A DNA stretch of 64,000 nt from Manduca sexta (Eukaryota > Arthropoda > Insecta > Lepidoptera > Sphingidae), in the NCBI RefSeq assembly GCF_014839805.1, contig NC_051119.1, positions 9,355,245-9,419,244 on the forward strand. Direction: 5' to 3'. The notes beneath the pieces were generated by a model that saw only the letters and a list, made by a program, of their open reading frames with translations, had not been told where the DNA came from and ran no database searches. Positions 45,216 through 58,195 of this stretch are shown here, in pieces. The position numbers and the translations under genes are program-made. Numbering within the stretch: the stretch's first letter is position 1; the number at the start of each line of letters is the position of its first letter.

Positions 45216-47284
45216 GGATGCTCGCCTGCCATTTTGTTTTTTTATCACAACGATTTAAAAAGTTTTTTATACCTTCCAACTATGTTACTTCTGCTTACCC
45301 CATATAGTTCAATTAGTTATTAGCACTAAATAGGTTTGATGCAATTTGGTAGAAAAGTAGATTGGTAATTGGGTAGCGCGAATGACGTCAGCGGATGTCG
45401 CAGTGTCATTGCTCTGTCTACAACTACATAGCATACGTAAATTTATCTGCACTAAAAAATATGTAGCGGGTATTAAATTAAATATGGTATTCTGTAACAT
45501 GTCTGATTATTGTATATCCCACATTCCCGAACCTTCCCCTATTAATACCATTATTACTAACCCTGGGCTGGAAAGAGGTTTTGGTTAAGCATTTATGTAT
45601 ATTTCATTACATTGGAAATGTGATCTATAAAAGAACGAAAGCCATCGCCATAGGCCATCGGATTTGCAAGCTAAAGTGGTAGTGGGTAGGGTTCATAATT
45701 CTCAGAGCTGACGGGAGATGGGACAAATAAGCTCTTGAGTAGAGCCTATATAAACGTAAAGTTGGACGTCAACCTGCAAATTGACAGAGGGCTTGCTAAA
45801 GGTTGCAGGTGCACGCTGAATGTAAAGCCCTTTTGACAAGTCCGTCTGGAATTCTTTAGGAGAGGCCTATGTTCAGCAGTGGACTTCATGTGGCTGATGA
45901 GGATGATGAATTTTGCCAAGAAAGCCCAGGTTTCCAAGAACTAACATATCTCAATACCGCAGAAATTTGAATGCCATGAGATATTGTCAGGTAGAAAACG
46001 GTTCCACGACACAAACTTTGCATTCGAAAACAGATTCCATACGAAAGTGCATTGTTTAAAAAAATTACGAGTATAACTGAATTAAAGTTGTGATTTTTTC
46101 TATTTTTGAGGCAGACTATTCACTAGTGGCTGACTGAAGCAATTATAAACGTAACTTATTAAAATATTTTGTAAAATAAACAGAGTTTGTAATTACAAAG
46201 TATTTTATTTGTGTCCATACACAAAAACCTTTAAAATTTCACTCAAAACAATGCCTTATGTCCCTCGTTTATAGTCGTAATAATATAAATCTGTTCCACT
46301 ATAAAAAATATAACGGGTCAGTTAAACTAGGCCATAATAAAGTAGGAAACGAATAAGTAAATAGTTTAATTATAGTTCCCGGCGCGAAGTGGCGTGCACT
46401 AAAAATATAAATTAGACATTTGGCATAACCACTAGTTAGTGAACATTACCGCAGCACATATGTGCCGGACATAATGCGGGCTAGCGACACGATAACATTT
46501 TGATACTTTAATATTTTTTTTGTTATTAAAGAATGTTATTAATGTTTGTTTATATTTTTTTACGCATAACGTAAACTCTTTATAAATAAAATTTAAAAAA
46601 AAAAGAAAATGATTAATGCATATCTATATACTGATTACCAAATATTGGAGTTGATTTTGAGTCCTTCTGATTCTTTAGTTTTACCTCCTTATTCATAGAA
46701 GTTTTTTTATGTAAGGACGGAGTAAAGCTGTGATAATATTATAATAAGTCTGTTTCTCAGTGCTGATGGCATGGCAGTCTTCACAGTAGACATAGAGCCG
46801 TTGTTATTGGCTAATATTGTTGTATCCTAATATTAGTAAGAGGGTTAGTAATTAGCTGGCTATGATGTCCTAAGTGGATATGCAACACCTACCGCTTGAC
46901 GGCAGAAGCATTGCATTGGTATCTGCACAGACGGATTTGCTGATGGTAGGATATATTTTATATTCGCCCGAATAGCAACCGTACGCAAGGTGTTAAAACC
47001 CGCCATAGCGGCCCACGTAAGTGTGTCGCGTTCAGGGCCCTTATTCTGTATGATAGAGTAAACGCGTAACGCGGCCGTGTCATGTTATCTTCGAGAAATG
47101 TGCGTGGAATTGTATTCTGTAAGCCAAATTTCTATAGTCCTAAACATGATGCGTTGTGTTACGTGCTTGTTACGCACTGTTAAAATAACGTGCGGGATAG
47201 AGAATAAAGCCCGAGGAATTAATCTGCGCATATCCGGTACCAACAGAACATAAGAATATATATTACATAAGAATTTTAAAGACT
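45216..47284. other. Intergenic with repeat fragments
   Basis: Holds a dispersed fragment at 45740-45905 ('ctatgttcagcagtggactt' near its end) and the partner of the 17.9-kb repeat at 46935-47045. No gene. Confidence 0.5.
46935..47045 (+). repeat. Partner copy of the 17.9-kb repeat
   Basis: See 17895-18005; inverted relative to that copy. Confidence 0.6.
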
Positions 47285-47560
47285 GATTGCCTCGATGGCG
47301 TGGTTGTACTGCATGCGCGGTACGTCAGCGCTCTAAGGTCTTGGGTTCGAATCCTGGGTCGGGCAAAGTGATATTTGGGTTTTTCTGCTCAGTATCAGAG
47401 AGTCTGGAATTGGTGCCCGATATGGCGATAGGCTCGCCCCCTATCACATCATGGGACGAAATACATTTTGTGAAAAGTGGGTGCCCTGGTTGCGCCTTTG
47501 CATACCCCTTCGGGGATAAATGCGTGATATTGAGTGTGTGTGTGCAAGAATTTGAAAGAT
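47285..47560 (+). repeat. SINE family B, nearly full length
   Basis: Head 'tgcctcgatggcgtggttgt', B box 'gggttcgaatcc' at about 47342, body 'gatatggcgataggctcgcc', end 'ccccttcggggataaatgcg' followed by a (TG)n run. It is directly followed by a SINE A tail. Confidence 0.85.
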
Positions 47561-48930
47561 AAGTGAAGTCTACCAACCCGCACTAGATCAGCGTGGTTGA
47601 CTAACTAAACCCTCTTAGTATTAAGTGCCTTCCCAACAGTAGAATAGTTATACAAGGCTCGTATAAAGTATCAAAACGTTTAATTCCTTCTATAACGGAC
47701 GGTACGCGCATGTAAAACTCTATGTACATTATTTAATAAGTAAATACGGCTTTGTATTGACGCGATGGACATTTTACTATCGAAATTTTGGAATTTACAT
47801 ACAAAAGGTTTTCTCTATATTTTCCTGCAACGCTTATGCTAATTTTGGGCATTTCTGTCTACCACGCACTAGGCTAGTAACTAACAGTTGTGGACTAAAG
47901 CCTAACCAATAGCGTAGTTTGCCGTAGAGGGGTCCTATATCTAACTTTGTTGAGGGCTCTAAAGGGCAGTGCGAACTTTTGGGTGCCTGCTAGTTTAATG
48001 TAGATATGGGACAAGAGGAGCCCCGAAGCTCGGAGGCTCCGGATCACTGATAAGATATGATGCGGTGTTAGCTACGCCTGGGTCTAATACTCCTAAATTA
48101 GTTGAAGAGGCCTGTGCCCAGCAGTGGGACAGTATAATAGGGCTGATATTATTACTTATCTTTATTTTTTAATTAAAAAATATGTACGTCCTAAAATCAA
48201 TGCATATAGAGAACTTAAAAATGAATCACCCTCCGATAATGGTTATAGATTCAAAGAGGAATCTCCTCACAAAGCATCTTTAGCAATATTATCTTCTGCA
48301 TCAGGCATTTGACCCAACAGCCAATCGAGCTTCCTTACTTTTAAATCATTAAATCTCCCAATATTAATTAGGTATTCGTAATCTCAAAGTCTGCTGTAAT
48401 CCCGTACGTAACACTTGGTACATTGATAATTTCAAAAGTGGTACCATCGCGTTTTAGAACTACTATGTCTTGGTGACTATTATTAAAATCAAATCTATTA
48501 TTTATTAGGTACTTGTAATCTCAAAGGCCGCTGTAATCTCCTACGCAAAATACAGTAAAAGTACATAAAAATTTCAGAAGTGTTATCATCGTGTTTGAGA
48601 CTATGTCTTGGTGACTATCGCAGCGTGACGCAGGGCTTTGTACTGTTTACCATCAGGCGACTTATTAATCTCATTAATAATTTAAACTACCATTATTGGT
48701 ATTAAATTCAAATAGCCTACGGTAAAACTTTGTTACTAATTTATTTATTTTATTAAAACCGTTTGCACCAATTAAATTAATTTTAAATTACAAGAATGAA
48801 CACAGAATATGATGTTGTGTACAAATGCCAAATTAAAATAAAGACACAAATTAATTATTATTATAGATCTTAAAATAAGTATAATATATCACACACTAAG
48901 GTGACGGCACGTTCGCAGAATATCAAGCAG
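47561..48930. other. Intergenic; SINE A tails and a local repeat
   Basis: SINE A tail pieces at 47560-47660 and 48090-48150. Two diverged local repeats share 'gtaatctcaaag' then 'ctgtaatc' (48380-48480 and 48510-48620). No gene. Confidence 0.45.
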
Positions 48931-49225
48931 TTTTTTTATTGCTTTGAATGACTAGACTAGCTTGCCGTTCGCTTGATGGTAAGCGATACGACCGCCCATA
49001 AATAGTAGAAATACCATCCAACACCTTGAATTACCAAGTATTGTTTGTTATTCCACTGCGCTCGCCATTCTGAGACGTGAGATGTAAAGTCTCATTATGT
49101 CGAATAGTTACACTGGCTATAATGTCCTTCAAACCGGAACACAACAGTGACTATACACTGCGTGGCGGCAGAAATAGACATTGCGGTGGTACATACCCAG
49201 GTGGACTTTCACATATGAGAGAGCA
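48931..49225 (+). repeat. Family D, most complete copy
   Basis: Begins 'tttttttattgctttgaatg', includes 'cttgatggtaagcgatacga' and 'ttgcggtggtacatacccag', and ends near 'cacatatgagaga'. The open frame over it is not a gene. Confidence 0.75.
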
Positions 49226-49887
49226 TTCTGATATTTTCGGCCATCGATCCAGCAAATTTATGTTTTTACTAAGACTAATAATGGGCAAAGGGACAACCAA
49301 GATACTGAGTGGAAGCGTATTGGGCTAGAATACCACTTGAAATTCCATTGAGTTATTGCTGTCATAGTTAGAGACCGAAGAAGGCGTTTCTTATAACCCG
49401 ACATAACGGTAATGTTAATGTTTAACTTACGTCTAAAATAAACACTAATTCATCATATATGTTAACGCAAAATAGAATTTTAAAAACAATCGATTATAAT
49501 ATAAACAAGAAATCTGGAAAAGGTTCCATTTCCAAAAAGCGTCTTATTTCAAATAGCTTTTGCCCGCGGCTCCGCCCGCGTTATAAAGTTTTTCAGGCTA
49601 AAGTTTTCCGTTATAAAAGTAGTACTTTCCCGGGAGCCTATGTTCTTCCCAGGGTCTCAAACTGTCTCCATACCAAATTTCATCTTAATACGTTGGGTAG
49701 TTTTGGAGTTTAATACGTTCAGGCAGACAGATGCAGCGGGGGACTTTGTTTTATAATATATTTTTTAGAACTTTTTAAGTGAGACATTCCCGTCATACAT
49801 CATTGTTGCATAACTTTAACCGTTTACGCAGCGCAGGCAACGGAAGCTCTCAAAACTCATAATTTTCCCCGTTTTTGCAACATGTTT

Positions 49888-50502
49888 CATTACTGCTCCG
49901 TTCCTATTGGTCATAGCGTGATGATATATAACTTCGAGCACTCCACAAACAAAGGACTATTCAACACAAAAATATTTTTTCAGTTTGAATCGGTAGTTCC
50001 TAAGATTAGACATTACTGCTCCGCTCCTATTGAATATAGCGTGATGATATATAGCCTATAGCACTCTACGAACAAAGGGCTATCCAACGTAAAAAGAATT
50101 TTTCAGTTTGGACCGGTAGTTCCTGAGATTAGCCATTACTGCCCCGCTCCTATTGGGTATAGCGTGATGATATATAGCCTATAGCACTCCACGAACAAAG
50201 GGCTATCCAACGTAAAAAGAATTTTTCAGTTTGGACCGGTAGTTCCTGAGATTAGCCATTACTGCCCCGCTCCTATTGGGTATAGCGTGATGATATATAG
50301 CCTATAGCACTCCACGAACAAAGGGCTATCCAACGCAAAAAGAATTTTTCAGTTTGGACCGGTAGTTCCTGAGATTAGCCATTACTGCCCCGCTCCTATT
50401 GGGTATAGCGTGATGACATATAGCCTATAGCACTCCACGAACAAAGGGCTATCCAACGCAAAAAGAATTTTTCAGTTTGGACCGGTAGTTCCTGAGATTA
50501 GC
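49888..50502. repeat. Tandem array, five units of 123 bp
   Basis: Unit starts (at 'cattactgc') fall at 49888, 50011, 50134, 50257 and 50380, each exactly 123 bp apart. The last three units are almost identical; the first two are diverged. The unit includes 'gcgtgatgatatatagccta' and 'ttggaccggtagttcctgag'. Confidence 0.92.
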
Positions 50503-50507
50503 GCGTT

Positions 50508-50556
50508 CAAACAAACAAACAAACAAACAAACAAACAAACAAACAAACAAACAAAC
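50508..50556. repeat. (AAAC)n microsatellite
   Basis: About twelve uninterrupted units directly after the 123-bp array. The related copy at 22750 has only two units at the same place. Confidence 0.92.
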
Positions 50557-50585
50557 TCTTCAGCTTTATATAATAGTATAGATTA

Positions 50586-51985
50586 ACACATCCTCTATTT
50601 TGTATTTAAACTTAGAAATTGCGCGTTCGAAATTCAAATTGCGAAATTCAAATATTAGTTCAATGTGTTTTTATTTTTAATTTATTTCAGACAGGGCCAA
50701 GACGGACGGGAACGAAAAAAAACATATACCTACTGTATAACGCATACAGGGCCGCACGAAAGTTACTGTTATCTTGGCATATCCTCTCTAGGCGAAACGT
50801 CTATAAAGTATGCAATTTATTATCTCCAACGTTCCGAACACCGGTATACGGTACTTGATGCGCGCGCCGCTCCCCCCTTACTGCTATTGTTACGAAGCTT
50901 CCATAAAGTATTGTATTTGAGATGCGGAATAATTCCATCTCTGGTCTCGGTTTCCATCGCTAATAACTCAAGAACTACAAATAATTTCGAATTTATATTT
51001 ATACCATTGTATTTGATAAAAAATTACATTTTTTTTGATATATCACACGACATATATAAATAAGTATATATGGGTAAAAACAGACCTCTTAAATAAATTC
51101 CTTATCTCTCTGGTGTGTATTTTAAATGCGGTACTTTATGCGCGCGCATGCCCATGTAGTAGCTTATTTCGGCGCGCGACGGGCTGAGGACGGAAACCCG
51201 GTACTTTATGAGTCTCTGAGCAACCCTTCGTCTTATTCTCCGTCCTTGTCTTGCACGACGGTCGGCTGCGCTCCTCTACGTATTAAGTTCGTGTTCCACT
51301 GCTCAATACTTTATAACTAGGGTTTTTTTAGATTGGAAAACAGTCTTAATTGTTTTATCTCTTGTCTATATAAGGAAGGTTGCAATGACATAATAGGTAT
51401 ATTTAATAGACAAATATCAACAACGTTATTTGAAACCTTATCTTGGTTGCGGCGATGTAACCTTTTTGACAGCCGAATTTAGTTAAGTAATTAAACAGTG
51501 CTGACTTAGTTGACAACGGATGTTCAAGTAGCATCTCAAGTTTTGTTTATTAAAAAGTTTAGTATCCTAAATGTTCACTGAAGGTACTACTTAAAGTTGG
51601 TCAAATTGATTTATTTATATAGCTACATACCTAAGGGCCATATGTTGCAACGCAATTTCGATATACAATGTTGTCCAGTTAAAGTCAGTTTTAGATTAGT
51701 TTCGCTATTTAACGAACACATATCCACAACAGCTAAATTAAATACAATGTTTTTAGTATGTGAGGGATATTTACAGCTGACAACAGACGTTTAAATGACA
51801 GCTCAACATTAGTTAATATTTCAAATATCTACTTAAGATCCTACTCAAAGTTGAGATCAGTTTATTAATACAACTATGACATATTATAGCAAATATACAA
51901 AATTATTTTTGTAAACCATTGACACACCTCAACTAGATTTTAGTATAAAAGATCACATAAAAATATAAAAATAATAATGAAAATG
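50586..51985. other. Intergenic, no gene recognised
   Basis: Open frames such as 50665-51063 carry no recognisable domain. A GC-rich patch at 51140-51270 is the only contrast in base composition. Confidence 0.5.
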
Positions 51986-51989
51986 AAAA

Positions 51990-52550
51990 CTCACTCGGAA
52001 TTGATAGATCAAGCACACCGCCCGCGCCGCCGCAAGGAACAAGCGGGACGTGTGCGGGGCCACGGGGCGGGGTAGGGTGTGTTTGTAACGGTCAGCTGTA
52101 GTATAGATAACAGGGAACTACCGACAAGGGCCGAATTTTATTATCAGAAAAGGTAACCAGCTTGGCGAAATTTTATTGTTTTAGGGATAAAATATGTTAA
52201 AAGATTTATGCGAAGGATCTTTTTTGGAACGTCATGGTTATCACCGGGGGTACCGTGCTAGCGGTGTACAGGCGATCCCCCGGCTTAGCAACCACGGCGC
52301 TTGTGCAAAGGATTGTGCTATTGATTCATGACAAACTAATATCGGGTGGTAATACTAAAAATAATATTGTAAACAACGGACGGCGCCACGACCGCCATCG
52401 CTTTCCATATCATATCTTATAAGTGTTAGTGGAGGGCGAGCGTTAAGCCCGCGCCGTCCCGGCCGCCGTGCGCGCCTACCTACTTATAGCGCGAATGTAC
52501 TTTTGCCCACTTTGAAATATCGCGCCCGACGCACACGCACGCAACTACCA
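51990..52550. promoter_or_regulatory. CpG-rich promoter-like region
   Basis: Clusters of CpG and GC boxes (cgcccgcgccgccgcaagg at about 52020, ggggcggggtagggtgtg at about 52064, cgcgccgtcccggccgccg at about 52450) stand out from the AT-rich surroundings. No coding exon is seen beside it. Confidence 0.3.
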
Positions 52551-52914
52551 TTTACACTAAGAAAGGACTGTTGCTTCACTTGGATATAATGTCCTGCAAA
52601 ATTTTATAAAATTCTTGTATCCTTCTTAAGGATTATTGTATGAGATTTTTGGCATTTGGTTCTCTAAGAATGAGCATGTGAAGATCAGCTTTAGAATAGT
52701 TACATAAAATCATCATAATTGACTAAACTAGCGCATAAAATCCTCTCAATTATTTAATTATGATTGATTGTATATTAAGTACCTATCTGATTTGCACAAT
52801 TTATAGTGATCACCTAATGAAATTAATTGTTAGTGCTATTATTTATGTAAAACATATTTTAGTAAGTAAAACATAAAGCAGATATATCTGCATTGAAATT
52901 AAATGTAGGTAGAT

Positions 52915-53060
52915 ATTGTAACTTTGACTTTGCGGATGAACAACACCTCAGTCGCCCCCGTGACCATGAAGGCTGCAAAGTCTTCGAAACGTCGGGAGAA
53001 AAATAAAAAACAAAAAACCGCGATAGGATCCGGAAAATTAGTTTAATTTCAATGCAGATA
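52915..53060 (+). repeat. Penelope-type element end fragment
   Basis: 'gcggatgaacaacacctcag', 'catgaaggctgcaaagtctt' and 'cgaaacgtcgggagaaaa' are shared, inverted, with 63110-63190 beside the Penelope-like element. Confidence 0.75.
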
Positions 53061-54464
53061 TTGAAACCATAAATAAAGTATATTTTGAAATAGGCCAATT
53101 ATTATAATTGCAGTTATAAAAGATATGGCATAATTTAGGCTTCCTATGGTACATTTACATGCACTAATACTTTTAACTAGAACCTTGTAAAGTGTGTCAA
53201 GGTGAGAAGAAACTCCTGAGATATCACAACTCACGCGAAGCCATTTTTATCGGTGTGCATTTAAGTAGCGCATATTGAAACTTATGCAGTTGGCATAAGG
53301 ACTCGCACAAAGCGCTTTGATTCCATCTTAATTGTGCGGACAGCCAAATTGTGGAATTATTCGTCGTGTCTATTTCCGTGTAGATTCAATTTGGGGCTCT
53401 TCACGTCGCGAGTGAATCAATTTCTTCTGTGCAAGCGTGCTTCAACTTAGGCCGCGTCATCCTTTAACATCAGGCGGATAGCGGAATACGCAAGCCCATT
53501 TTAAACACTCACTATAAAACTGCTCTAGACAATTTTTTTTGCTGTTCAATTCAAAAATCTTGAACATCCTACTTAATTTATATAATCCTAAAGTAAGTAT
53601 TAAATATAAATAACAACACCGATCGCTCCTATCTTAATAATGAAAATGTTGTTTTAATCTTAATGCTCTGAATTAAATTTGTGAAAAAAAAATAGCTTTG
53701 GACTGTTTGTCCGAACTCCATATTATACACGTGTTAAAGTGTATAAAAAGATAGTTATCCCTTTTTTCCTATGCGCGTCACAGGCTGTCTAGAAGCGGGC
53801 GCTTTTTTTACACCGTGAGCCCATCCGAGGAGCGGAAAACAAAAAGCCTGGATTTATATATATTATTTATTTATTTTTTTATTATTTATACCGTTTTATT
53901 CCGTTTAAATTTTTGCATATCGCCGTCAACGCGGTTATTGTTTACGCTGACGTTTCGGCCGTTTCACCTTTAGGGTTGTCATGCTTTTGTATTGATAAAG
54001 AATTTATATTTAAAAATAGAACACGTTTTCATTCAGCCAGTTTTGAAATCAGTTGAGTAGAATATTCAATTCTTTTTTTTTTATTTCATGCGTCGGCCAT
54101 GTTTCACAATTCCGAGAAATGCTACGTCACATAAATGTATTTGCCGACCAAATACAAAAGTCACTCTAACCCATGCTCCCAAATAAACGGTAATAAAATG
54201 AGTGCTATCCACATTAGCTGTTTAATACCATAACTGTCAAATAAAATTTACTCAAAACTTGTGAAATAGGTTTTATGCTCTGACGAAGAGTGAAATTTTT
54301 TAGGGAACCCCGCACAATAATATATACTTTGGTACTGATATGCGTGGATGCGGTTTGCAAATCGTTCTAATGATAATTCAATATAACATAATTGCGAAAT
54401 GGAAGCCGGTAGGAATTGGTTTATAGGGACCCTTTACCACTGTTTCTTAGTATATCCTACTAAT
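53061..54464. other. Intergenic, nothing recognised
   Basis: AT-rich with short poly(A/T) runs. No gene or repeat family that I can place. Confidence 0.45.
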
Positions 54465-55070
54465 ATTATAAATGCGAAAGTTTGTGAGGATGGATGTATG
54501 TATGTTCCTCTTTCACGAAAAAACTACTGAACGGATTTGGATGAAACTGTACAGTAATATTCAGAATAACACATAGGCTACAATTTATAACGATATCAAG
54601 TAAGTCCGAAAAAAAATGTTCCGGAAAACTCCTTCATGCGGGCAAAGGTGTGAGCAAAAGCTAATATATTATAATATAATGAATTAATGATTAACATTAA
54701 AGTTATCACCAATACGACGTGGAACTGCGCTTAAATCAATGACACATGCCACATTTAAAGCCGTTGTCAAATAAACCCGATGAATTTTGGCTTCTCTTAT
54801 GATTCTCAATTAACGCGATAATTATTGCAATTATACGTTATGGCACGCACCTCTCCTCAATATTTTTATTCTTTGTGAATTATCGCTTGCTTTAACGGTG
54901 AAGGAAAATATCGTGAGGAAATCTGCATAGCTGAAAACATCTCTATAAGAATTTTGAGGGTGAGTGAAGTCAACCAATCCGCACTAGACCAGTGAACTAA
55001 GGCCTAATCCCACTCAGTAGAAGAGGCCCGTGCCCAGCAGTGGGATAGCATATAATACAGGGCTGATATC
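54465..55070 (+). repeat. 'aaactactgaacggattt' repeat and SINE A tail
   Basis: 54465-54665 carries 'tactaatattataaatgcga', 'aaaaactactgaacggattt' and a short 'gcgggcaaaggtgtgagcaa' end. 54868-55070 is a headless SINE A ending 'gtgcccagcagtgggatagc'. Confidence 0.65.
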
Positions 55071-55435
55071 ATTAAACGTTATTAAATAAATAAATAAATA
55101 AAATTATTTATTCATCACGTAGGCGAACATAGTTGCACTTATGATAAGTCAAGGTACATGAGATTGTTTAATTATTACTTAATTAAATTAGCTTATATAT
55201 TGTATCAGTAGCCTATCACAGGTCATATAGATAATGTAGAATCAGGCTCTAAAATAGCCGAGAACTACTGACTTACTTATAATACATACCTATTAATATT
55301 GCATTATTACTTACCTATCTTTTTATTTCCCCCTGCCTGCCCAAGCTGGCTTCTTTGGGCCTTGTTTTCCTTATAAATTTTATTCCAATTGTAAGTGTCC
55401 GTAGTTATAAGTGATTTTAATTTTTATTTAGAAAC

Positions 55436-55735
55436 TAGTTGACCCGACAGACGTTGTCCCGTCTTAATTATGAATTTGCAACGCGCATTCTGTCAATCGC
55501 TGACAGTTATTTCAAACAATTGACAGTTATATAAAATTAATATTTTCGATAAGTGTTCTTAATTTTTCTAATTTTTCGCACAATTTTTTGAATTTTTTCA
55601 TTCACAAGATCCTTCTCCTGACAATAACAAACATAAAAAAAAAAATAGAGAAGACGGTCCAGCCGTTCACGCGTGATGGCGTGACCAAGGAAAATAGGGA
55701 TTAATTTTTATATATATAGATAATAATTATATTTC
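55436..55735 (+). repeat. Repeat starting 'actagttgacccgacagacg'
   Basis: The start 'actagttgacccgacagacg' and the later 'gacggtccagccgttcacgc' near 'tatatatagataataa' resemble a widespread lepidopteran interspersed repeat. There is only one copy here, so assignment rests on general knowledge. Confidence 0.4.
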
Positions 55736-56134
55736 TTATACATTGTTTTGACGTATCATGAATGCAACTGTTGGCCTACGTGATAAATAAAGTATTTTGT
55801 ATTATATAAGTTGCGTTTGTGTTCCCCGAAGTGCAATGCATCCGTTATACAAACAGCTTTTTACATTGTAAAAACGAGCTATTTGCTCGCTAGGTGATCT
55901 GCTTATAACCAGTAGCGATACTGGGGTCCGTTTCTCAGACGCCTATCTTTCCTATCCGTGGCGATGTGTCCATGTTTCGATTTCTATCGGCTTCCCTTTC
56001 CTAATTTATGTTAAATGTAATTATCATTAGAAATATTTTCAGATCGCATTTATTTATACTATTAGAAACTATAAGTTGTATCGGGTTTCCTTTCGGAAAA
56101 TTTCATCCTTCGCCACTGTTTTTATATATTAATA

Positions 56135-56455
56135 ATAATATCAGCCCTGTATATATACTTGCCCACTGCTGAGCTCGGGCCTCCTCTACCTACTGAGAGG
56201 GATTAAGGCCTTAGTCCACCACGCTGACCTAGTGCGGATTGGTAGACTTCACACACCTTCAAAATTCCTGTAGAGAATTTCTCAGATGTGCAGGTTTCCT
56301 CACGATGTTTTTCTTCACCGTTAAAGCGAACGATAAATTCACTAAGAATACACACATGATTTTTTAGAAAAGTCTGAGGTGTGTGCCCTTGGGATTTGAA
56401 CCTGCGGACATTCGTCTCGGCAGACCGTTCCACACCCAACTAGGCTATCGCCGCT
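56135..56455 (-). repeat. SINE family A, best-preserved copy
   Basis: Full reverse copy from 'atatcagccctgtatata' through 'aaggccttagtccaccacgc' and 'tgggatttgaacctgcggac' to the head 'caactaggctatcgccgc'. Confidence 0.82.
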
Positions 56456-56472
56456 ATAATATATTACTGGTC

Positions 56473-56705
56473 TCTTATATTTGAGAGTTCGCCTGGGTAG
56501 GTACCACCGCAATAACTATTTCTACCGCCAAACAGTGTGTAGTCACTGTTGTGTTCCGGTTTGAAGAACGTTGTAGCCAGTGTAAATACAGGTCATAATA
56601 GGACCTATCATCTCGTATCTCAGGATGGCGAGGCAGTGGAGTACCAAACAATACTTTGTAATTCAAGGTGAACGGCACGCTCGTCTCGTCATTCAAATCA
56701 ATAAT
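56473..56705 (-). repeat. Family D copy, inverted
   Basis: Reverse complement of the family D blocks, e.g. 'gtgttccggtttgaag' and 'atctcaggatggcgaggca'. It abuts the SINE A copy. Confidence 0.7.
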
Positions 56706-57047
56706 TAAAAAATATATTATTGGAACTACACTTTAAAAAAAAAGGAATACAATAAACAAGAAATACTTTTCACCCGCAAAAGTACATAATTTTTTTTTAA
56801 TAAACTCTAACTCGAGTAAAGCCGTTACCAACGCAATCAATATTAATAAATTTTCAATATTCATTAAAACAATATTTTCATTTATTTGGTTTAGTCCAGT
56901 TCCGTACAAATTTCGCGCACACGTGTGCGATGTTGGTTGTTGACGGACCGGCGATTGAACAAACATTTTGTTTACATACAGGATGGGACGATCGGGGGCG
57001 AAAGTGTTATTGCTTACAATATTTTGCTATTAAAATAGGCATACACT

Positions 57048-57490
57048 TTAAAGTTGGCATACACAACTAGTGAGAGATCAGCCAGGTACGCAGGAGATAT
57101 TATGGTGCACAAGTGTATGCGCAAGACATGCTATAATCAAAATTATTTTAAAGTTGGCATACACAACTAGAGAGAGATCAGCAGGGTACGTAGAAGATAT
57201 TATGGTGCACAAATGTGTGCGCAATACACATCACTCTCTGTTCCTTCACTCTCATAGTTCGGTGAGACGACAATTTGACATGACCGGAGATCAGGCGCAG
57301 GACCAACAGCTATACGTGCTTTCCGAGGCACGGGGGTCTCACACCGCCAACTTCCTGACTCCCTGCTTCGACTAATAAATTTTTCAGTCAATTATAATTT
57401 TTGTCTCGACCCGGGATTCAAACCCAAGACCTCATTGCGGTAGTCGTACTCGTACCGCGTGCATATTACAATTACGCCACCAAGGCAATC
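57048..57490 (-). repeat. SINE family C with tRNA-like head and internal duplication
   Basis: Read on the minus strand it starts with a tRNA-like head (gattgccttggtggcgtaat, B box 'gggtttgaatcccgggt' at about 57405-57425) and runs to 57048. Its far end is partly duplicated: 'taaagttggcatacacaact' appears at about 57049 and 57151, followed each time by 'gagagatcag'. Confidence 0.8.
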
Positions 57491-58044
57491 AAGTTACATA
57501 CTATTGCCAAGTCTATTGCTAGGACATGTCAAACGCATAATTATTATTTTGTTTCTAGCATTAACGATTGTGGTAAATCATTTTGTAAATCAGTTTTGTG
57601 TGTGACAGTCCACGTTCATTATACAGTAAGTAGGCAGGTTGTGAACAAACACGCTGCGGGCAATCCGACCCCACCTACCCACCACTGGCAATTGGCAACT
57701 AGTTTCTGCCAGTCCAGTAGGCATCAGGAGAAGTGAATACTGTGTAATAGAATATGGCCCCTGGATGGTCTTGCTATCATTTATGAGTATAATATTATGT
57801 ATTATGACCGACCCATTCAAAGTAAACAGATATTATTGTATCTCACATACTATTAAGGGTAAGTAAAGATTGAAGGCTTGCTGCTCGTCATTTATTATGC
57901 ATTACTTATGACCAGTCCATTCCAAGTATACAGATATTGTGGTTCTATCTCACATACTTTTAATGGTAAGCAGAGATTGAAATAAAACTACTGATTTTAT
58001 TGCGGTAATTTATATAATTTTCACTCAACATTTCGAATTATTTG

Positions 58045-58195
58045 CAGCGTTCATGGTTGCGGATGACCAACATGTCAATCCGCTACGTGAGTATGAAGGC
58101 TGCAATGTCTTCGAAACGTCGAGAAAATAATACAAATAATCGCGATAAACTCCGTAAATACATTGATTTCAATGTCTAACATTCGCGGAGGGTAA
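58045..58195 (+). repeat. Penelope-type element end fragment
   Basis: Shares 'atgaaggctgcaatgtcttc' then 'gaaacgtcgagaaaataa' and 'ttgatttcaatgtctaacat' with the inverted 3' flank at 63035-63190. Confidence 0.7.

Larger units (their letters stand above)
49552..50585 (+). repeat. 'ggctccgcccgcg' element with a 5 x 123-bp internal tandem array
   Basis: Starts 'gcttttgcccgcggctccgc' and ends 'ctcttcagctttatataata' then 'gtatag'. Its inner part is a tandem array (49888-50502). A close relative lies at 58805-59500, and a single-unit version at 22305-22790. Confidence 0.8.

Noticed and set aside
44680..45279. Cys-rich minus-strand frames that look like small secreted proteins
   Set aside because: The sequence is a tRNA-headed SINE; the 'SAYPLGDK' piece is the translated SINE end also seen at 7877 and 47287.
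50665..51063. 132-codon frame in the intergenic region
   Set aside because: No domain, no repeats and no codon bias; it starts in a T-rich stretch and looks accidental.
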